The notes under the pieces are model-generated. The model ran no database searches and was not told where the DNA came from. It was given only the letters and a program-made list of their open reading frames with translations. DNA of 64,000 nucleotides from Pycnococcus provasolii (Eukaryota; Chlorophyta; Pseudoscourfieldiophyceae; Pseudoscourfieldiales; Pycnococcaceae): NCBI GenBank assembly GCA_938743325.2, contig OW568867.1:124001-188000 (forward strand), read 5' to 3'. Numbering within the stretch: position 1 is the first letter of the stretch; each line of letters begins with the position of its first letter. Positions 10,700-21,827 of this stretch are shown piece after piece. Both the position numbers and the translations under genes were made by a program.

Positions 10700-11464
10700 G
10701 GAAGCGGAGAAGGAGGAGCGGGCGGCGGCACTGCGAGAGCAGGAGCGGGTTCGCAGTGTTGCGGAGGGTACCGGCACGATCGCTCGGGTACTTTGAAAAG
10801 CAGTACTCGTCGACAAGCAACCTGCACGCACAGGACGTTGCGAAGAGCGCCCCCTCCACCTCGCACGCCGGACTTGCGCACGGGTCGCTGCAACCTTTCG
10901 CCTCAAACGCGCACACGCCATCCGGCACAGCCACGCTCTGGCAGAGTGGATCGGTGCTCAGAGACTTACCTCCCGCCATTGTGCAGTGTTGGAGTGCAAG
11001 CTCGTACGGACAGAAGCCGGTTGGCAACGGCAGCGGAAGGAATGGGTGGCACTCCGCCTCGCCAGGGTGCATTAAGCAGAACTCGCTGATAGCGGCAAGG
11101 CAACTGCCCGACGGCGATTCGCCTCGCCAAACACCAACGCCGCACGCGCTGCATGGCACGCTATTCGATGACGCAAATGGACATGCCGGCTCGGTGGATG
11201 GACGGCAGCACGTCTGAATCTTCGGGAATGCGGCGCACCCGAGCTCGTTGCCGTCCGATACTCCGCTGCCGCACGCCAGACCCTGCGGGAGTATGCCGTC
11301 GCCGCGATTCAAGTTGCCCTCATCTTCGGTATTCAGCACGAATGTGCCAGCATCGAAGCCCGCACGGCACGTCCCATCGAAGGACAAGTAGCAGTCACCC
11401 TGCTTTCCGCTGCAATCACGGCCATCGTAACCAGTCGCGCACACGCACGTTCCTGGGAACTTAT
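10700..11464 (-). pseudogene. Cys-rich EGF-like secreted protein fragment
   Basis: Minus-strand reading begins at the repeat border with FPGTCVCATGYDGRDCS, a classical EGF-like motif, and continues with about 20 more Cys, including CCRPSTEPACPF and a region of SDPCASPACEVEG, before running into unrelated sequence near 10740. The start is cut exactly at the repeat at 11465, and no signal peptide remains. It must have been part of a longer extracellular protein. Confident as an EGF-type piece, not as a particular family. Confidence 0.55.
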
Positions 11465-11640
11465 CGGTACGGGAATACGGGCACTCAGGTCGTGCTTCCT
11501 AGAAATATTCAACTCTTGCAACGTGAATTTAGTCTGCACCAGTTTTTGCACCAGTTTTTGCCCAGGTAGTAAACCCTCCGTTGGAGTGGGGACCTGTCCC
11601 TGGTCTTGCACCAGTGGTCTTGCACCAGTCCCATACAAAT
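11465..11640 (-). repeat. Interspersed repeat, subfamily A, right partner
   Basis: Reverse complement of 622-785, with an extra 12-bp unit near 11542-11565. Its inner end abuts, and has cut, the EGF-like fragment. The outer end has no direct repeat in common with the left copy that I can see. Confidence 0.75.
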
Positions 11641-11760
11641 AATGTATTCAGGCTGAAAAAGGCAGTGTGTTTCCGGACTGTTACCAGGTACCCGCCAAGG
11701 TACAAATCAGTACCCGCCAGCTCGTCGAACTCCTTCCACAAGGACATCTCAACGTACGCT

Positions 11761-12267
11761 ATGGCGGCGGCTGTCGACGACGTCGTCGGCGTGTCCAAGA
11801 GCCAGAACAAGGACTGGAAGGTCCAATTCTCGGCGGGTGATGTCGAATATTACTTCCGCTGCCCTAGCCGTGAGCTCTGCATCTACCTTCGCCTCTGCGC
11901 GGACCGCGCTTGCTTGTGCTCCCAGGACTTCGCCAACGGAAGCCTCGGCGGTCTCCTCTCGGTGTATGCAGACATGCGACCATCGATCTCCCCGGCGGCC
12001 AAGGAAACCTTCAAAAAGGCGCGGAATGCCTTTGCCTCCGCGGCAAAAAAATGGCTGAAGAAGTCGTCAATGAGCATTGAGACCGCGCGGTCGTACGAGC
12101 TAAACGAGCTGGACGAGTCTCATAAGCCGAAGATGCACACCAAGTGTAATGGTTGCAGACAGAGCATGGAGCCCCAGTTCAAGACCTTGTGCACGCAGTG
12201 CAGCGAAAAGGCCAAGCAGAAGTACCAGGAGGAGAAGCGAGCGAAGGCAGCCAAGGACGCCAAGTAG
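11761..12267 (+). CDS. Small protein with C-terminal CxxC...CxxC zinc ribbon
   Basis: A 168-residue frame from an ATG followed by Ala codons to TAG. The N-terminal ~110 residues form a mixed globular part with several Cys (Tyr-Phe-Arg-Cys, CIYLRLCADRACLC). The last 45 residues have CNGCRQ, then LCTQC, a likely four-Cys zinc ribbon, followed by a Lys-rich helix. I do not recognise the family. The gene is unbroken, has a consensus poly(A) signal 40 bases downstream, and sits just outside the repeat at 11640, so it is probably a working host gene. A longer start upstream (11581) is possible but would begin inside the repeat. Confidence 0.65.
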   Translation: MAAAVDDVVGVSKSQNKDWKVQFSAGDVEYYFRCPSRELCIYLRLCADRACLCSQDFANGSLGGLLSVYADMRPSISPAAKETFKKARNAFASAAKKWLKKSSMSIETARSYELNELDESHKPKMHTKCNGCRQSMEPQFKTLCTQCSEKAKQKYQEEKRAKAAKDAK

Positions 12268-12306
12268 GAATGCAGTACAGTCAAAAATCACCAGTTAAGA
12301 AGAATG

Positions 12307-12312
12307 AATAAA
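12307..12312 (+). promoter_or_regulatory. Polyadenylation signal AATAAA
   Basis: Canonical hexamer 40 bases after the stop of the zinc-ribbon gene ending at 12267, in an AT-rich 3' flank. Position and strand fit a poly(A) signal. Confidence 0.5.
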
Positions 12313-12570
12313 AGTTACAAAGCTTAAAATTCAAAATAGACTCACAATTACATCTAGTACATACAAATGTTTCTTCTACAAAGACGAGCGAGCTGCTTCA
12401 AAATCCACCGACGACGTTTCTGCCGTAGAAAACGCCGATTGGCATATCACGACCACCTTCTCCACTACCACTGCCGAGCCCTCCTAGCAGATCCTCGAGA
12501 CCAAGGCCATAGAAAGTCATCTCGCCCACGCACTCGCACGCGAAGCGCAGGCTTCCCCTTGGTGTGAGCA

Positions 12571-12924
12571 TCACCGCAGGGTCATCGCGGTATCGGCATG
12601 CACAGTCAGACTCTCTGGAGGGAGCTGAGGGGATGCCGAAAGGGCAGCCGCGCCAAAATGGCCTCGCGTGGGGATGTTCATGGCGGCAGCGTGTGGCACT
12701 TCTTCGCCTGTCGCAGCCTCGGCATCAACTAGCAAGGGTGTCGTGATCGACGGCTGCGTGACGTTAGCCTCCATGACGTCCACCGTCTCGGGCGATGGTG
12801 TGTAGTCGAAGCGCCACGCAAGCACCGTGAAGATAAGCTGGTTGAGCGCCATGAGTCCAGCAAGGCTGAAGAAGTAGTACTCCGCGTTGCCTTTGTTGAG
12901 GTTCTTTTCCGAACCGACACTCAA
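12571..12924 (-). pseudogene. C-terminal stub of a POT/NPF peptide or nitrate transporter
   Basis: The minus-strand frame starts with NLNKGNAEYYFFSLAGLMAL, then a hydrophobic helix ending in WRFDY. This is the last transmembrane helix of the proton-coupled oligopeptide (POT/PTR) transporter family, where a D/NLN.G.LDYFY motif precedes the final helix. A ~75-residue hydrophilic tail follows. Everything upstream of this helix is gone: at about 12925 the sequence changes to the less GC-rich block of the nuclease gene. So the transporter gene was cut at this point by insertion or rearrangement; I find no other part of it in the window. Confidence 0.7.
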
Positions 12925-13078
12925 GGCCTTTGTCGTCGAGGTGGTTGACCGTGTTATAAAATTTCGAAAAAATTATAATACGATTAACGAACCGAACGCC
13001 ATCGAGGGTACGATAAGGAATTTTTTTGAATCTCACTCTGCCGACTTGCAATCACGAAAGCAAATCGCCTCAAACAAC

Positions 13079-15982
13079 ATGGGCGAATTTTGCGCCATTT
13101 CGACTGAAATTCAAGAATTCAGCATGCCATCGATTTTCACCTCATTCGTGTATCGACTCATGTTGGTTTCATACACAGAATCCGACGAAGCTCTCCTGAA
13201 GAAAATCGGACCCGTTCTTTTAGAAGCCCTCAAGAATCTCGGCTATACGGATGATGGGGAAGACTTACAGTCGACACGGTCCTTTTACCAATGTGGTGGG
13301 CCAAGGTCCGAAAACGCTCCTTACGGTTCGCATGCTATCCGGGAAACCTTGAGTCTATATTTAAGCGTGTTAAGAGGTTATTCGACCATGCCAAAGACCT
13401 TAAAGGATGATGCGCCCATCTTCATTCCTTTCATTCTCGAATTCATCCGAACCGACACGAATGCAAATGGCGCTATCGTAAGTCCATACGGCGGTGCTCA
13501 GCTTGTATTCATGCCTAACAAAAGGCAAGACAGGGTGGAACAAGCTAGTCAACGGCTTGACGATATGAGTATCGCGGAAATGCGAGAGGATAACGAAGCA
13601 ATTTCACAAATTCTTCGATGCGACAGCAAGAACTTCGACTGGACACTGTTCAATCTTGTAAAAGAAGTCCTCAGTTCCTTGCCGGACCATTCGTGGATAA
13701 ACTCTATTTTCATGACATGTGATGAGTTCAATCGTCTGAAAAGCGCACTTCCTCCTAGCGTCGACGTTACCCGCATTATGGGTATCGACAACAACGTCGG
13801 ACAGTGCACGGCGTCACGTCTTCACGTGAACCCGACAGAGTTCCGCTTTGACTTGCGGCGGCGGCCGTTCGTGAAGCCGTCGAAAGACGCGTGGAACAAG
13901 AAAAGTCCGATGGCGCGCCAGAAGCACAAGACTGTGTACGCACCGGCCAAGCGACACAGTGTTCTTCAAAAAGCTATGGTCAAGCTTTTTTACGGCGAAC
14001 AACCCCCCTCGGCAATCGTCATGGGAGAAGCTTTTGACAACCCAACGATGGCAAACTCGAAGAAGACTGGTGGGTACGGTGCACCCGAACAACTGCGTGA
14101 CTCGGTGCCTGATTCTGTGCCTTTCATACGTGTTCCAGAGGTGTTCACTACGCGAGTGCGTGTGAGCAACGACGGTAAAACCACGGATGTCCTCAAGAAT
14201 GTCACGACGTTTATGCCCCAGGAGCGAAAAACGCCGGTTGGAAACGTGATCGATAGCAAAGATCCGATCCATCCGAAAAATGGCACTTACCTCCGAGGCT
14301 CGTTGTTCAACAACTTCGAAGTGGAGGTACACGGTGACCCAAGCTGGATTGGCACAGTCAAGCCCAATGCACTTGACGCGAATGGAGACGTTTCTGTACC
14401 TGTGGATGTACCACGACGCCAAACTCGTTCGGCATCAACATCACGAGTGGGAGGACGAGCAGGGCGAGGAAGAGGACGAGCAGCACGGGGAGGACGAGCA
14501 CAACCGCCTCCGCCGCCACTGCCACCGCCGTCTCTACAAGTGAATGTCACCGAAAAGGTTTATGGCGATGACACAGCGAGAGTTCGAGATTGGGCAGCGC
14601 TTCGAGGACACGTTGTGGAAAGCCATGTGCTGGATGTGTTAAAGTTGCGCTTAAGTGATAGCCACACTGCGAATGCAGGCAATTTTGTCGAAGACGAAGA
14701 AAATTTCGTTTGCGGCAATCCTGACATCATCGTTACACCCTCGGACAGTGGCCTTTGCGGCACTCCTACACTACTCGAGGTGAAGTCGACGTTGAAGACC
14801 ATCGAAGTCGGTCTTTTGTTAAAGTGGTTCTGTCAAGTACAGGTTTACCTCATGTTGATGTCCGACGTGCATGATACCGCGTATCTCGTCGTCAAGAAAT
14901 TCGTGGTTGGTAAACCGTTTTGGAAAGTGAAGGATGCACGTCCATTTCGCGTTTGGGCGGTGAAACGCATGCCAGCTTTCGCTGAACTAGTTCGTCAATC
15001 AAGAGACACACAGCCAAAGGAGCGTGCTGCATTCATCCTGAAAGAGCTCTTCACGCACAAGTTTTGGGCATGCAGTGATACGACGGAACGTCTATCCTGT
15101 TACCTCAAGGAGGTCACAGACTCCGACTTCGAAACTACAACGTGTCTCATTCTGCAAGAGCTCGGGTCGTCAACTCTTCATAGGGGGAATCGTCAATTAA
15201 GAGCCGACATCGGCAAAACTCTTCACCACAACAACAAGAAGAATCCGTTGCCGTTGATATATGAAGATTTGACAGAACTTGAAAAATCGTTCGTGTACGT
15301 CAAGCACGGCGTGAAGTGGAGCCGCGCACAGAAAAGCTTTTTCTCACGCGACGGGTCGGCAGCCCGTTCAATCGCCGCGCAGGCCCACCACTTCGCGAAT
15401 ACACCTAATGTGGTGGATCTTTCTTTCGTCCCACACGGTGGTGACGCCGCTAACGTGACTAAGCTTGGCCACTTGGTCGAGTGTAATCTCGCACGCGCTG
15501 CTCGAGATGACGATTATGACATGGCGCAATTCGAGGCGTATCAAACCAAGATGATAAAGCGGAAGTTTGTGTATGCTCTAATGGCTAAGCTCAGTTCTGA
15601 AAAAGAATTTGAAAATGTGTCGAACTTCGACGGGCGTTGGAATTTGCGTGCGGAGACGACTGGTCCACATCCACAAACTTCGACATCCGACGCGGCTATG
15701 TTCCAAAAGGTGGTACAAGACATTAAAAATTTGGAACAAGCGCGGAAATCGGAACTCGCAGCGAAGAGGGTGAGCTCGAAAGTGCAAAAAGCCGCGGCAT
15801 CGGCTAGGGACACCTTGACTCGTGAATTGACTGCCACTAAAGAAACAAGACCGAAACAGCAAAATCGTGGCGAGTCTCTTCGTCGAGGAACGCGCAAGAG
15901 AACCAAGTCACAAGTTGCTTTAGAGCAAGATGGCAGTGGTGACGATGACGGATCTTCCCCATCGCGGATGAAGACGTCGTGA
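13079..15982 (+). CDS. Giant protein with RecB/YqaJ-like PD-(D/E)XK nuclease core
   Basis: The open frame extends from 12887, but its first part overlaps the transporter stub in antisense; I prefer the Met at 13079 (967 residues). In 12887 numbering, a nuclease core lies at about 575-670: Asp613 in GNPDIIV, Glu631-x-Lys633 in LLEVKST, and a QxxxY motif at Gln650-Tyr654. This is the arrangement of RecB, Cas4 and YqaJ/lambda-exonuclease-type enzymes. The ~500 residues before it and ~300 after are unrecognised; residues about 520-550 are Arg/Gly and Pro rich, and the C-terminus is basic with coiled-coil character, then Ser/Asp rich. The block is clearly less GC-rich than its neighbours, has no breaks, and starts where a host gene is cut. 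It looks whole and like cargo or core gene of a mobile element of unknown type. Confidence 0.65.
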   Translation: MGEFCAISTEIQEFSMPSIFTSFVYRLMLVSYTESDEALLKKIGPVLLEALKNLGYTDDGEDLQSTRSFYQCGGPRSENAPYGSHAIRETLSLYLSVLRGYSTMPKTLKDDAPIFIPFILEFIRTDTNANGAIVSPYGGAQLVFMPNKRQDRVEQASQRLDDMSIAEMREDNEAISQILRCDSKNFDWTLFNLVKEVLSSLPDHSWINSIFMTCDEFNRLKSALPPSVDVTRIMGIDNNVGQCTASRLHVNPTEFRFDLRRRPFVKPSKDAWNKKSPMARQKHKTVYAPAKRHSVLQKAMVKLFYGEQPPSAIVMGEAFDNPTMANSKKTGGYGAPEQLRDSVPDSVPFIRVPEVFTTRVRVSNDGKTTDVLKNVTTFMPQERKTPVGNVIDSKDPIHPKNGTYLRGSLFNNFEVEVHGDPSWIGTVKPNALDANGDVSVPVDVPRRQTRSASTSRVGGRAGRGRGRAARGGRAQPPPPPLPPPSLQVNVTEKVYGDDTARVRDWAALRGHVVESHVLDVLKLRLSDSHTANAGNFVEDEENFVCGNPDIIVTPSDSGLCGTPTLLEVKSTLKTIEVGLLLKWFCQVQVYLMLMSDVHDTAYLVVKKFVVGKPFWKVKDARPFRVWAVKRMPAFAELVRQSRDTQPKERAAFILKELFTHKFWACSDTTERLSCYLKEVTDSDFETTTCLILQELGSSTLHRGNRQLRADIGKTLHHNNKKNPLPLIYEDLTELEKSFVYVKHGVKWSRAQKSFFSRDGSAARSIAAQAHHFANTPNVVDLSFVPHGGDAANVTKLGHLVECNLARAARDDDYDMAQFEAYQTKMIKRKFVYALMAKLSSEKEFENVSNFDGRWNLRAETTGPHPQTSTSDAAMFQKVVQDIKNLEQARKSELAAKRVSSKVQKAAASARDTLTRELTATKETRPKQQNRGESLRRGTRKRTKSQVALEQDGSGDDDGSSPSRMKTS

Positions 15983-15994
15983 TCGGATTTCGCA

Positions 15995-16019
15995 GGAACC
16001 ATTACGTGAGAATGGTTCC
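15995..16019. terminator. Hairpin just after the nuclease gene
   Basis: Nine-base perfect arms (15995-16003 and 16011-16019) with a seven-base loop, 12 bases after the TGA. It may mark the element's end or form a 3' UTR hairpin; no run of T follows, so the terminator label is only positional. Confidence 0.35.
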
Positions 16020-16061
16020 GCCTGTATTTGTGTGAACGTGTGCTGATGTGGAGAGACACAG

Positions 16062-17868
<1,807 letters not shown>

Positions 17869-18106
17869 TGGAGAGTGGTGTCGTTTGGGAGAGGAGGGGG
17901 GGGCCCTTGAGAGGTGGGGCAGAGCGAGAGGTTCCGGCAAGGGAGATAAAAAAAAAATCATCAGGTTTTGTTATGATGACCCACCCCCCCTTGTGCCTTG
18001 GTTGGAGGTTCCTCTATCGTAACCTCTTCGACTTTCTTACCCCTTCTCCATCCTTCCAGCCTACGGGGCCCCTACTCTTTTTCCGACATCGTCCATTTCC
18101 AAATTC

Positions 18107-18916
18107 ATGACCCACCCCCCTCTTGGGAAAAAAAAGCAGCGGAGAGAAGCAGCTATTGCTCGTGCTGCTGCTGCTGCTGCTGCTGCTGCTGCGGAGCACC
18201 AGCACCAGCACCAGCACCAGCTCCAGCAGCAGCAGCAGCCTGCTCATCGTGCTCCTGCTAATCGTGCTCCTGCTCATCGTGCAGCTCCTCCTCCTGCTCA
18301 TCGTGCAGCTCCTCCTGCCGCCGATCCTGCTGCAGCTCCTCCTGCCGGTGGTGCTGCTGCATTTCCTCCTGCTGGTGGTGCTGCTCCTGCTCCTGCTGCC
18401 GATCCTGCTGGTGGTGCTGCAGCTCCTCCTGCTGGTGGTTGTTTTCGCCGGGTCGCGGCGGACGGCCGGCGCCGCTTTCAAAAGGGACCTTCTGAGATGT
18501 CGCGCGAGTGGCGCGTTATGGAGGGGGCTGCGCGTAGTGAGTATGTGCGCCTCCGCTGGAATGCGCGTGCTCAAAAAGAGGTCGCTTCAGCGCGAATGAA
18601 GAAAGCGCGCGCGACGCGCATGGAGGCGCACGCCTCCATACTCCAAGACATCGCGACGTGCACGCGGCACGACAGTGATTTTTGTAAGAGGCTCGCGGTG
18701 CAGCTCAGCGCGAGCAAGCGTAGTCTAGCGAAAGAGATCGACAAACTCGTCGACGTCGTCGAGGTCGACGACGCAGACGACGATGACGAGTTCGACGACG
18801 ATGATAGCAACGGTTTAACAAACGAGTGTTCGGCCATCTTTCCTTACGAAGAAGATGACGCCGATGGTGGCGGTGGCGGTGGCGCTGGCGGTGCCGATAA
18901 CGCGGTTATGGTTTGA
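18107..18916 (+). CDS. Ala/Pro-rich low-complexity protein with basic and acidic tail
   Basis: A 269-residue frame. Residues 15-115 are runs of Ala, His-Gln and Ala-Pro-His coded by CTG/GCT-type trinucleotide repeats. Residues about 125-220 are a normal-looking helical, basic segment (SREWRVMEGAARSEYVRLRW, later RLAVQLSASKRSLAKEI), then an Asp run and a Gly run. The trinucleotide repeats are open in more than one frame, so the N-terminus is doubtful, but the helical segment is codon-biased like host genes. No family recognised. It ends 13 bases before the duplicated block at 18929. Confidence 0.5.
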   Translation: MTHPPLGKKKQRREAAIARAAAAAAAAAAEHQHQHQHQLQQQQQPAHRAPANRAPAHRAAPPPAHRAAPPAADPAAAPPAGGAAAFPPAGGAAPAPAADPAGGAAAPPAGGCFRRVAADGRRRFQKGPSEMSREWRVMEGAARSEYVRLRWNARAQKEVASARMKKARATRMEAHASILQDIATCTRHDSDFCKRLAVQLSASKRSLAKEIDKLVDVVEVDDADDDDEFDDDDSNGLTNECSAIFPYEEDDADGGGGGGAGGADNAVMV

Positions 18917-18944
18917 TGTTTTTTTTGGGAAATTTTATTTTCTT

Positions 18945-19222
18945 TTATTTTTTTTCCAAGCACATTCAAGCCCAACTCAGGCGTCACGACGCCCACGCCC
19001 GCACGCTCCGCGCGACCGATCGTGATCTTATCATTCGTCGCCATGCCCCCGCCGATCCACGCGCCCCACTCCAAGATCGGCACCTGCTCGCCACTCGCAT
19101 GCGCGGCGTGCGCGGCGGCGTCGAGCGCGGCATTCTCGGCGCGGTAGTTGGACTGCCCCGGCGAACTGAGGAACACCGCCAGCGACGAAAACGGAACCTA
19201 GAACCTGTGCCGATACCGCATT
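18945..19222 (-). pseudogene. PKS ketoreductase (KR) domain scrap
   Basis: Minus strand reads VPFSSLAVFLSSPGQSNY, then AENAALDAAAHAAHASG and LEWGAWIGGGMA. This is the second half of a type I PKS ketoreductase, including the Ser and Tyr of its active site (the SS of FSS and the Y of SNY). It has no start, and is joined at about 19222 to IPT-type sequence and at 18945 to an AT-rich tail, so only ~85 residues of a multi-kilobase gene remain. It complements the DH-ER segment at 4510-6623 but lies on other DNA and in another orientation. Confidence 0.75.
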
Positions 19223-19895
19223 CGAGCGCCGAACTTGCGCAGCATCTGGTGCATCTCAAGGTCGGCACTCTCGCCCTCCTCAGCCTTCGCCGAGTACAGG
19301 TACGTGCACGTCGCGCGGTTCTTCGAGTACGACTGTCCATCGAGCGACACGCGCAGGTCAACCACGCCCACGTTGACGACCGCAGGTGCGACGCACTTGA
19401 ACTTGGAATACACACCTCGTCGCCTTCGAGGATCTCGAACGTTGCACCAGCCGCCGTGAACTACTCGCCGTCGAGCGAGAAGAGAAGCGCGACGTTCTCA
19501 CGTGCCGTGCCCGGGTGCGCCGTGCACACCACTGCCAGGCTTGCCGAGTCGGCGGTGAAGTAGAACGAGTCGGCAGGAACGACGGAGCTTCCGAACCTAC
19601 ACAAGAAAAGCTGCTGTCCCTCCGGCACCGCCGCGCGCCAGCTTCGGCGTCACGCGCGTTCCGCCCGTCGCAGGGCCCACGGCGGGAGCCAGCGCCACCA
19701 TGCAAAGCTCCGAGATCTTGATCGTCGTCGACGCCACGGGCAGCTCTGAGACGTCGTTCACTCCATTGCTGTCGTCAGCATCCGCCGCGTACACGAGTCC
19801 GTAGAAGTCGTAGAGCGAGAACTCGTAGAAGCCGTAGAAGTCGTAGAACGTCGTCTGGTAGACGGTGTGAGCCACCTCGGTCGGCTCGCCGAACT
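19222..19895 (-). pseudogene. Decayed paralogue of the IPT-domain gene at 34816
   Basis: Minus-strand pieces match the 34816-36005 gene closely: [20 protein letters not shown] near 19895, [19 protein letters not shown] near 19700, and [19 protein letters not shown] near 19400. The order is different: the piece that comes first in the intact gene lies last here, so the copy is shuffled or comes from a longer tandem IPT gene. A frame change lies near 19650 and an in-frame TAG at 19461-19463. It is bounded by the KR scrap and by a palindrome cluster. Confidence 0.7.
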
Positions 19896-20013
19896 TTGGG
19901 GATATCCCCAAGTGGAAGTACCGCAACCAGGAGAAACCCGAAATCAACCCTGACATACCACGAGCTCTGGACGAGCTCCCCCATCTTCGGGGGTGCCAGG
20001 AAGGTCCACGGGG

Positions 20014-20070
20014 ACCAAGAAAATCCACATTAATGTGGATTTTCTTGGTGATACGTTATCTTGATAACGT
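20014..20070. repeat. Palindrome cluster: 36-bp perfect palindrome plus 18-bp hairpin
   Basis: 20014-20031 is the exact reverse complement of 20032-20049. Next to it, 20053-20070 has 8-base arms and a TT loop. Shorter hairpins lie just upstream (GGGGATATCCCC near 19897, GAGCTC pairs near 19961, GGTCC/GGACC at 20003-20016). The cluster is repeated unchanged at about 42474-42530. It sits between gene scraps and may be a recombination end or a bidirectional transcript end. Confidence 0.85.
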
Positions 20071-20392
20071 GATCTTTTTTTTCTTTTCTCTTTTTTTTCT
20101 TTTTAGACTTCTTTTCGTAAGAGGTGTCAGTCCTCTGTTTGTTTTTTTTAGGATGTTTTTCTTCATCCATATGCAAAAAAAAATCTTTCTTTTTATTACA
20201 AAGTTACAAACCACCCACTCACTGCTCTTGCTCTCACGTGCGCGCTGCGTTCGATGGCATCTGCGACGGTAGCGCCACGACGACCCGGCGAGGTGCACAT
20301 TCCTCACCGACGCCGACGCCGACGGCACCACCACCATCACCGTCGTCGTCATCAGCGGCAGCGGCAGACGACAGTGGGAATGACACGGGAGT

Positions 20393-20430
<38 letters not shown>
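20393..20430 (+). repeat. Poly-G tract of 38 bases (second tract of 26 at 20621-20646)
   Basis: Uninterrupted G runs on the + strand, counted from the sequence. The copies at 42853-42878 and about 43069-43093 are 26 and 25 long. Such runs can form G-quadruplexes and slip in replication or in sequencing. Confidence 0.9.
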
Positions 20431-20460
20431 CGAGGGGATGCGAAACCCTAGGCTTGCCTA

Positions 20461-20590
20461 GATTGTGCTGCGCCGCCGCGTAGCCCCGCGCAGCCGCCTG
20501 CTCGTAGCAGTGTGCCGCCAGCGCAGGATCAGCGGCCACGCCCAGACCGTGCTGGTAGCAGTGCGCGAGTCCTGCTACGCGTTCATGACA
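20461..20590 (-). pseudogene. Sel1-like repeat scrap
   Basis: Minus strand reads VAGLAHCYQHGLGVAADPAL, then AAHCYEQAAARGYAAAQHNLG: one and a half Sel1-like repeats (TPR-related, about 36 residues each, with the LG.CY..G.GV pattern). The scrap lies between the two poly-G tracts and has no start or stop of its own. Sel1 repeats act in protein-protein binding; here only a fragment remains. Confidence 0.7.
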
Positions 20591-20749
20591 GGAGCAATGA
20601 AAGAATGAGAAGGAAAAGGAGGGGGGGGGGGGGGGGGGGGGGGGGGAGGGGGCGAGAAATCCTCCCACGAGCCAAACTAGGTCGGAAGGAGGGAGAGTGA
20701 GAGAGTCCCGATTCTGCTGCTTCGGGAACGACTTTTCCTTTTTGTCGGG

Positions 20750-21492
20750 GAACTTGTTGTCGGGAACTTGTCCCCCGTTTTGTAGGGGCGTACAGGTCGA
20801 GACGACTGAAGACGCTCGATCGGTTTCGACCTTTTCTTGATAGATCCACACAGGTGACCCACACCCCCCCTACTAAGATACCCTACTTGGTTGTCGGGAA
20901 CTTGTCCCCCGTTTTGTAGGGGCGTACAGGTCGAGACGACTGAAGACGCTCGATCGGTTTCGACCTTTTCTTGATAGATCCACACAGGTGACCCACACCC
21001 CCCCTACTAAGATACCCTACTTGGTTGTCGGGAACTTGTCCCCCGTTTTGTAGGGGTGTACAGGTCGAGACGACTGAAGACGCTCGATCGGTTTCGACCT
21101 TTTCTTGATAGATCCAAACCCCTTTTTTCTTCCTTTCTGGAGAATGGAATAATTGAGTTTTAGCATGGTCCTAGTGGTGCAAGACCAAGGGCGAATCCCC
21201 AAAGTGGTCGGGGGCGTGCCGACCAAAAATTAGTGGGGCAGTTAGTGGGGCAGACTAAATCGCCCGTTATAACAGGAGAGTATTTCTAGGAAGCACGACC
21301 TGAGTGCCCGTACTCTCGTACCGGTTTGGTGGAGGGCCGACCTATCGCCCCGTTGTTCTCCGCCGACCTAACGCCCCGTTGTGGAGAGGTCCTCCTGGAG
21401 GTGATCGTTTTTTCGCCACCTCCAGGAGGACCTCTCCTGGAGGTGGCGAAAAAACGACACCATCTCCGCCATCGCCATCACCACTCACCACC
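20750..21492 (-). repeat. Left 677-bp terminal inverted repeat with 134-bp satellite units
   Basis: 20816-21492 is the reverse complement of 24988-25664. The outer part is a tandem 134-bp unit (unit starts at 20761, 20895 and 21029, minus orientation, GACCTGTACGCCCCTACAAAA when read on the other strand). The inner part is the subfamily-B repeat (about 21170-21326) and a strong hairpin (21406-21456). The two arms enclose 3.5 kb with a serine protease gene, which is the structure of a foldback-type transposon: long inverted repeats whose outer half is a satellite. No transposase is visible between the arms. Confidence 0.85.
21406..21456. repeat. 51-bp hairpin at the inner edge of the inverted repeat
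   Basis: Perfect 21-base arms (21406-21426, 21436-21456) around a nine-base loop. The same hairpin occurs at about 25025-25075 in the right arm and near 43852-43902 in the duplicated left arm. Confidence 0.85.
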
Positions 21493-21495
21493 TAG

Positions 21496-21640
21496 TCACG
21501 TATCTTTTCGCCGTTCCGTACTGCGTGTCGCTGATGGTCATATCGTACGCGCTGACGGACTTTGCGACGGTTCCCGCGGCACCTCCGACGCGGAAGAACC
21601 ACCGCGCCACCTCCGGTGTGCACAGTTTTGTCAATATAGG
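21496..21640 (-). other. Unrecognised peptide-coding scrap
   Basis: Minus strand reads ARWFFRVGGAAGTVAKSVSA and then a stretch with YDMTISDTQYGTAKRYVTR. It reads like conserved protein (possibly the end of an exon) but I cannot name it, and it has neither start nor stop. Present again at about 43943-44087. Confidence 0.25.
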
Positions 21641-21827
21641 CTTTAGATGTAGTAGTGGACAACAGTTGAACGCCGCAATACAATGATGAAGTCGGAGGAA
21701 GGATGGTTGGTGTTTGCAAGCCTCAAGTCAACACGCACAATACGATCAATCATCGCTGGCGCCGTGCCTCTCGAGGTGAGAGTGTGGAGTCACCAAAACA
21801 CGCAACACGCTGCCGCTGTTCTTCAGG

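Noticed and set aside
20750-21230. Peptides encoded by the satellite units (MWIYQEKVETD and similar)
   Set aside because: The same unit is open in several frames because its length is near a multiple of three and few stops occur; no start context, domain or codon bias supports translation.
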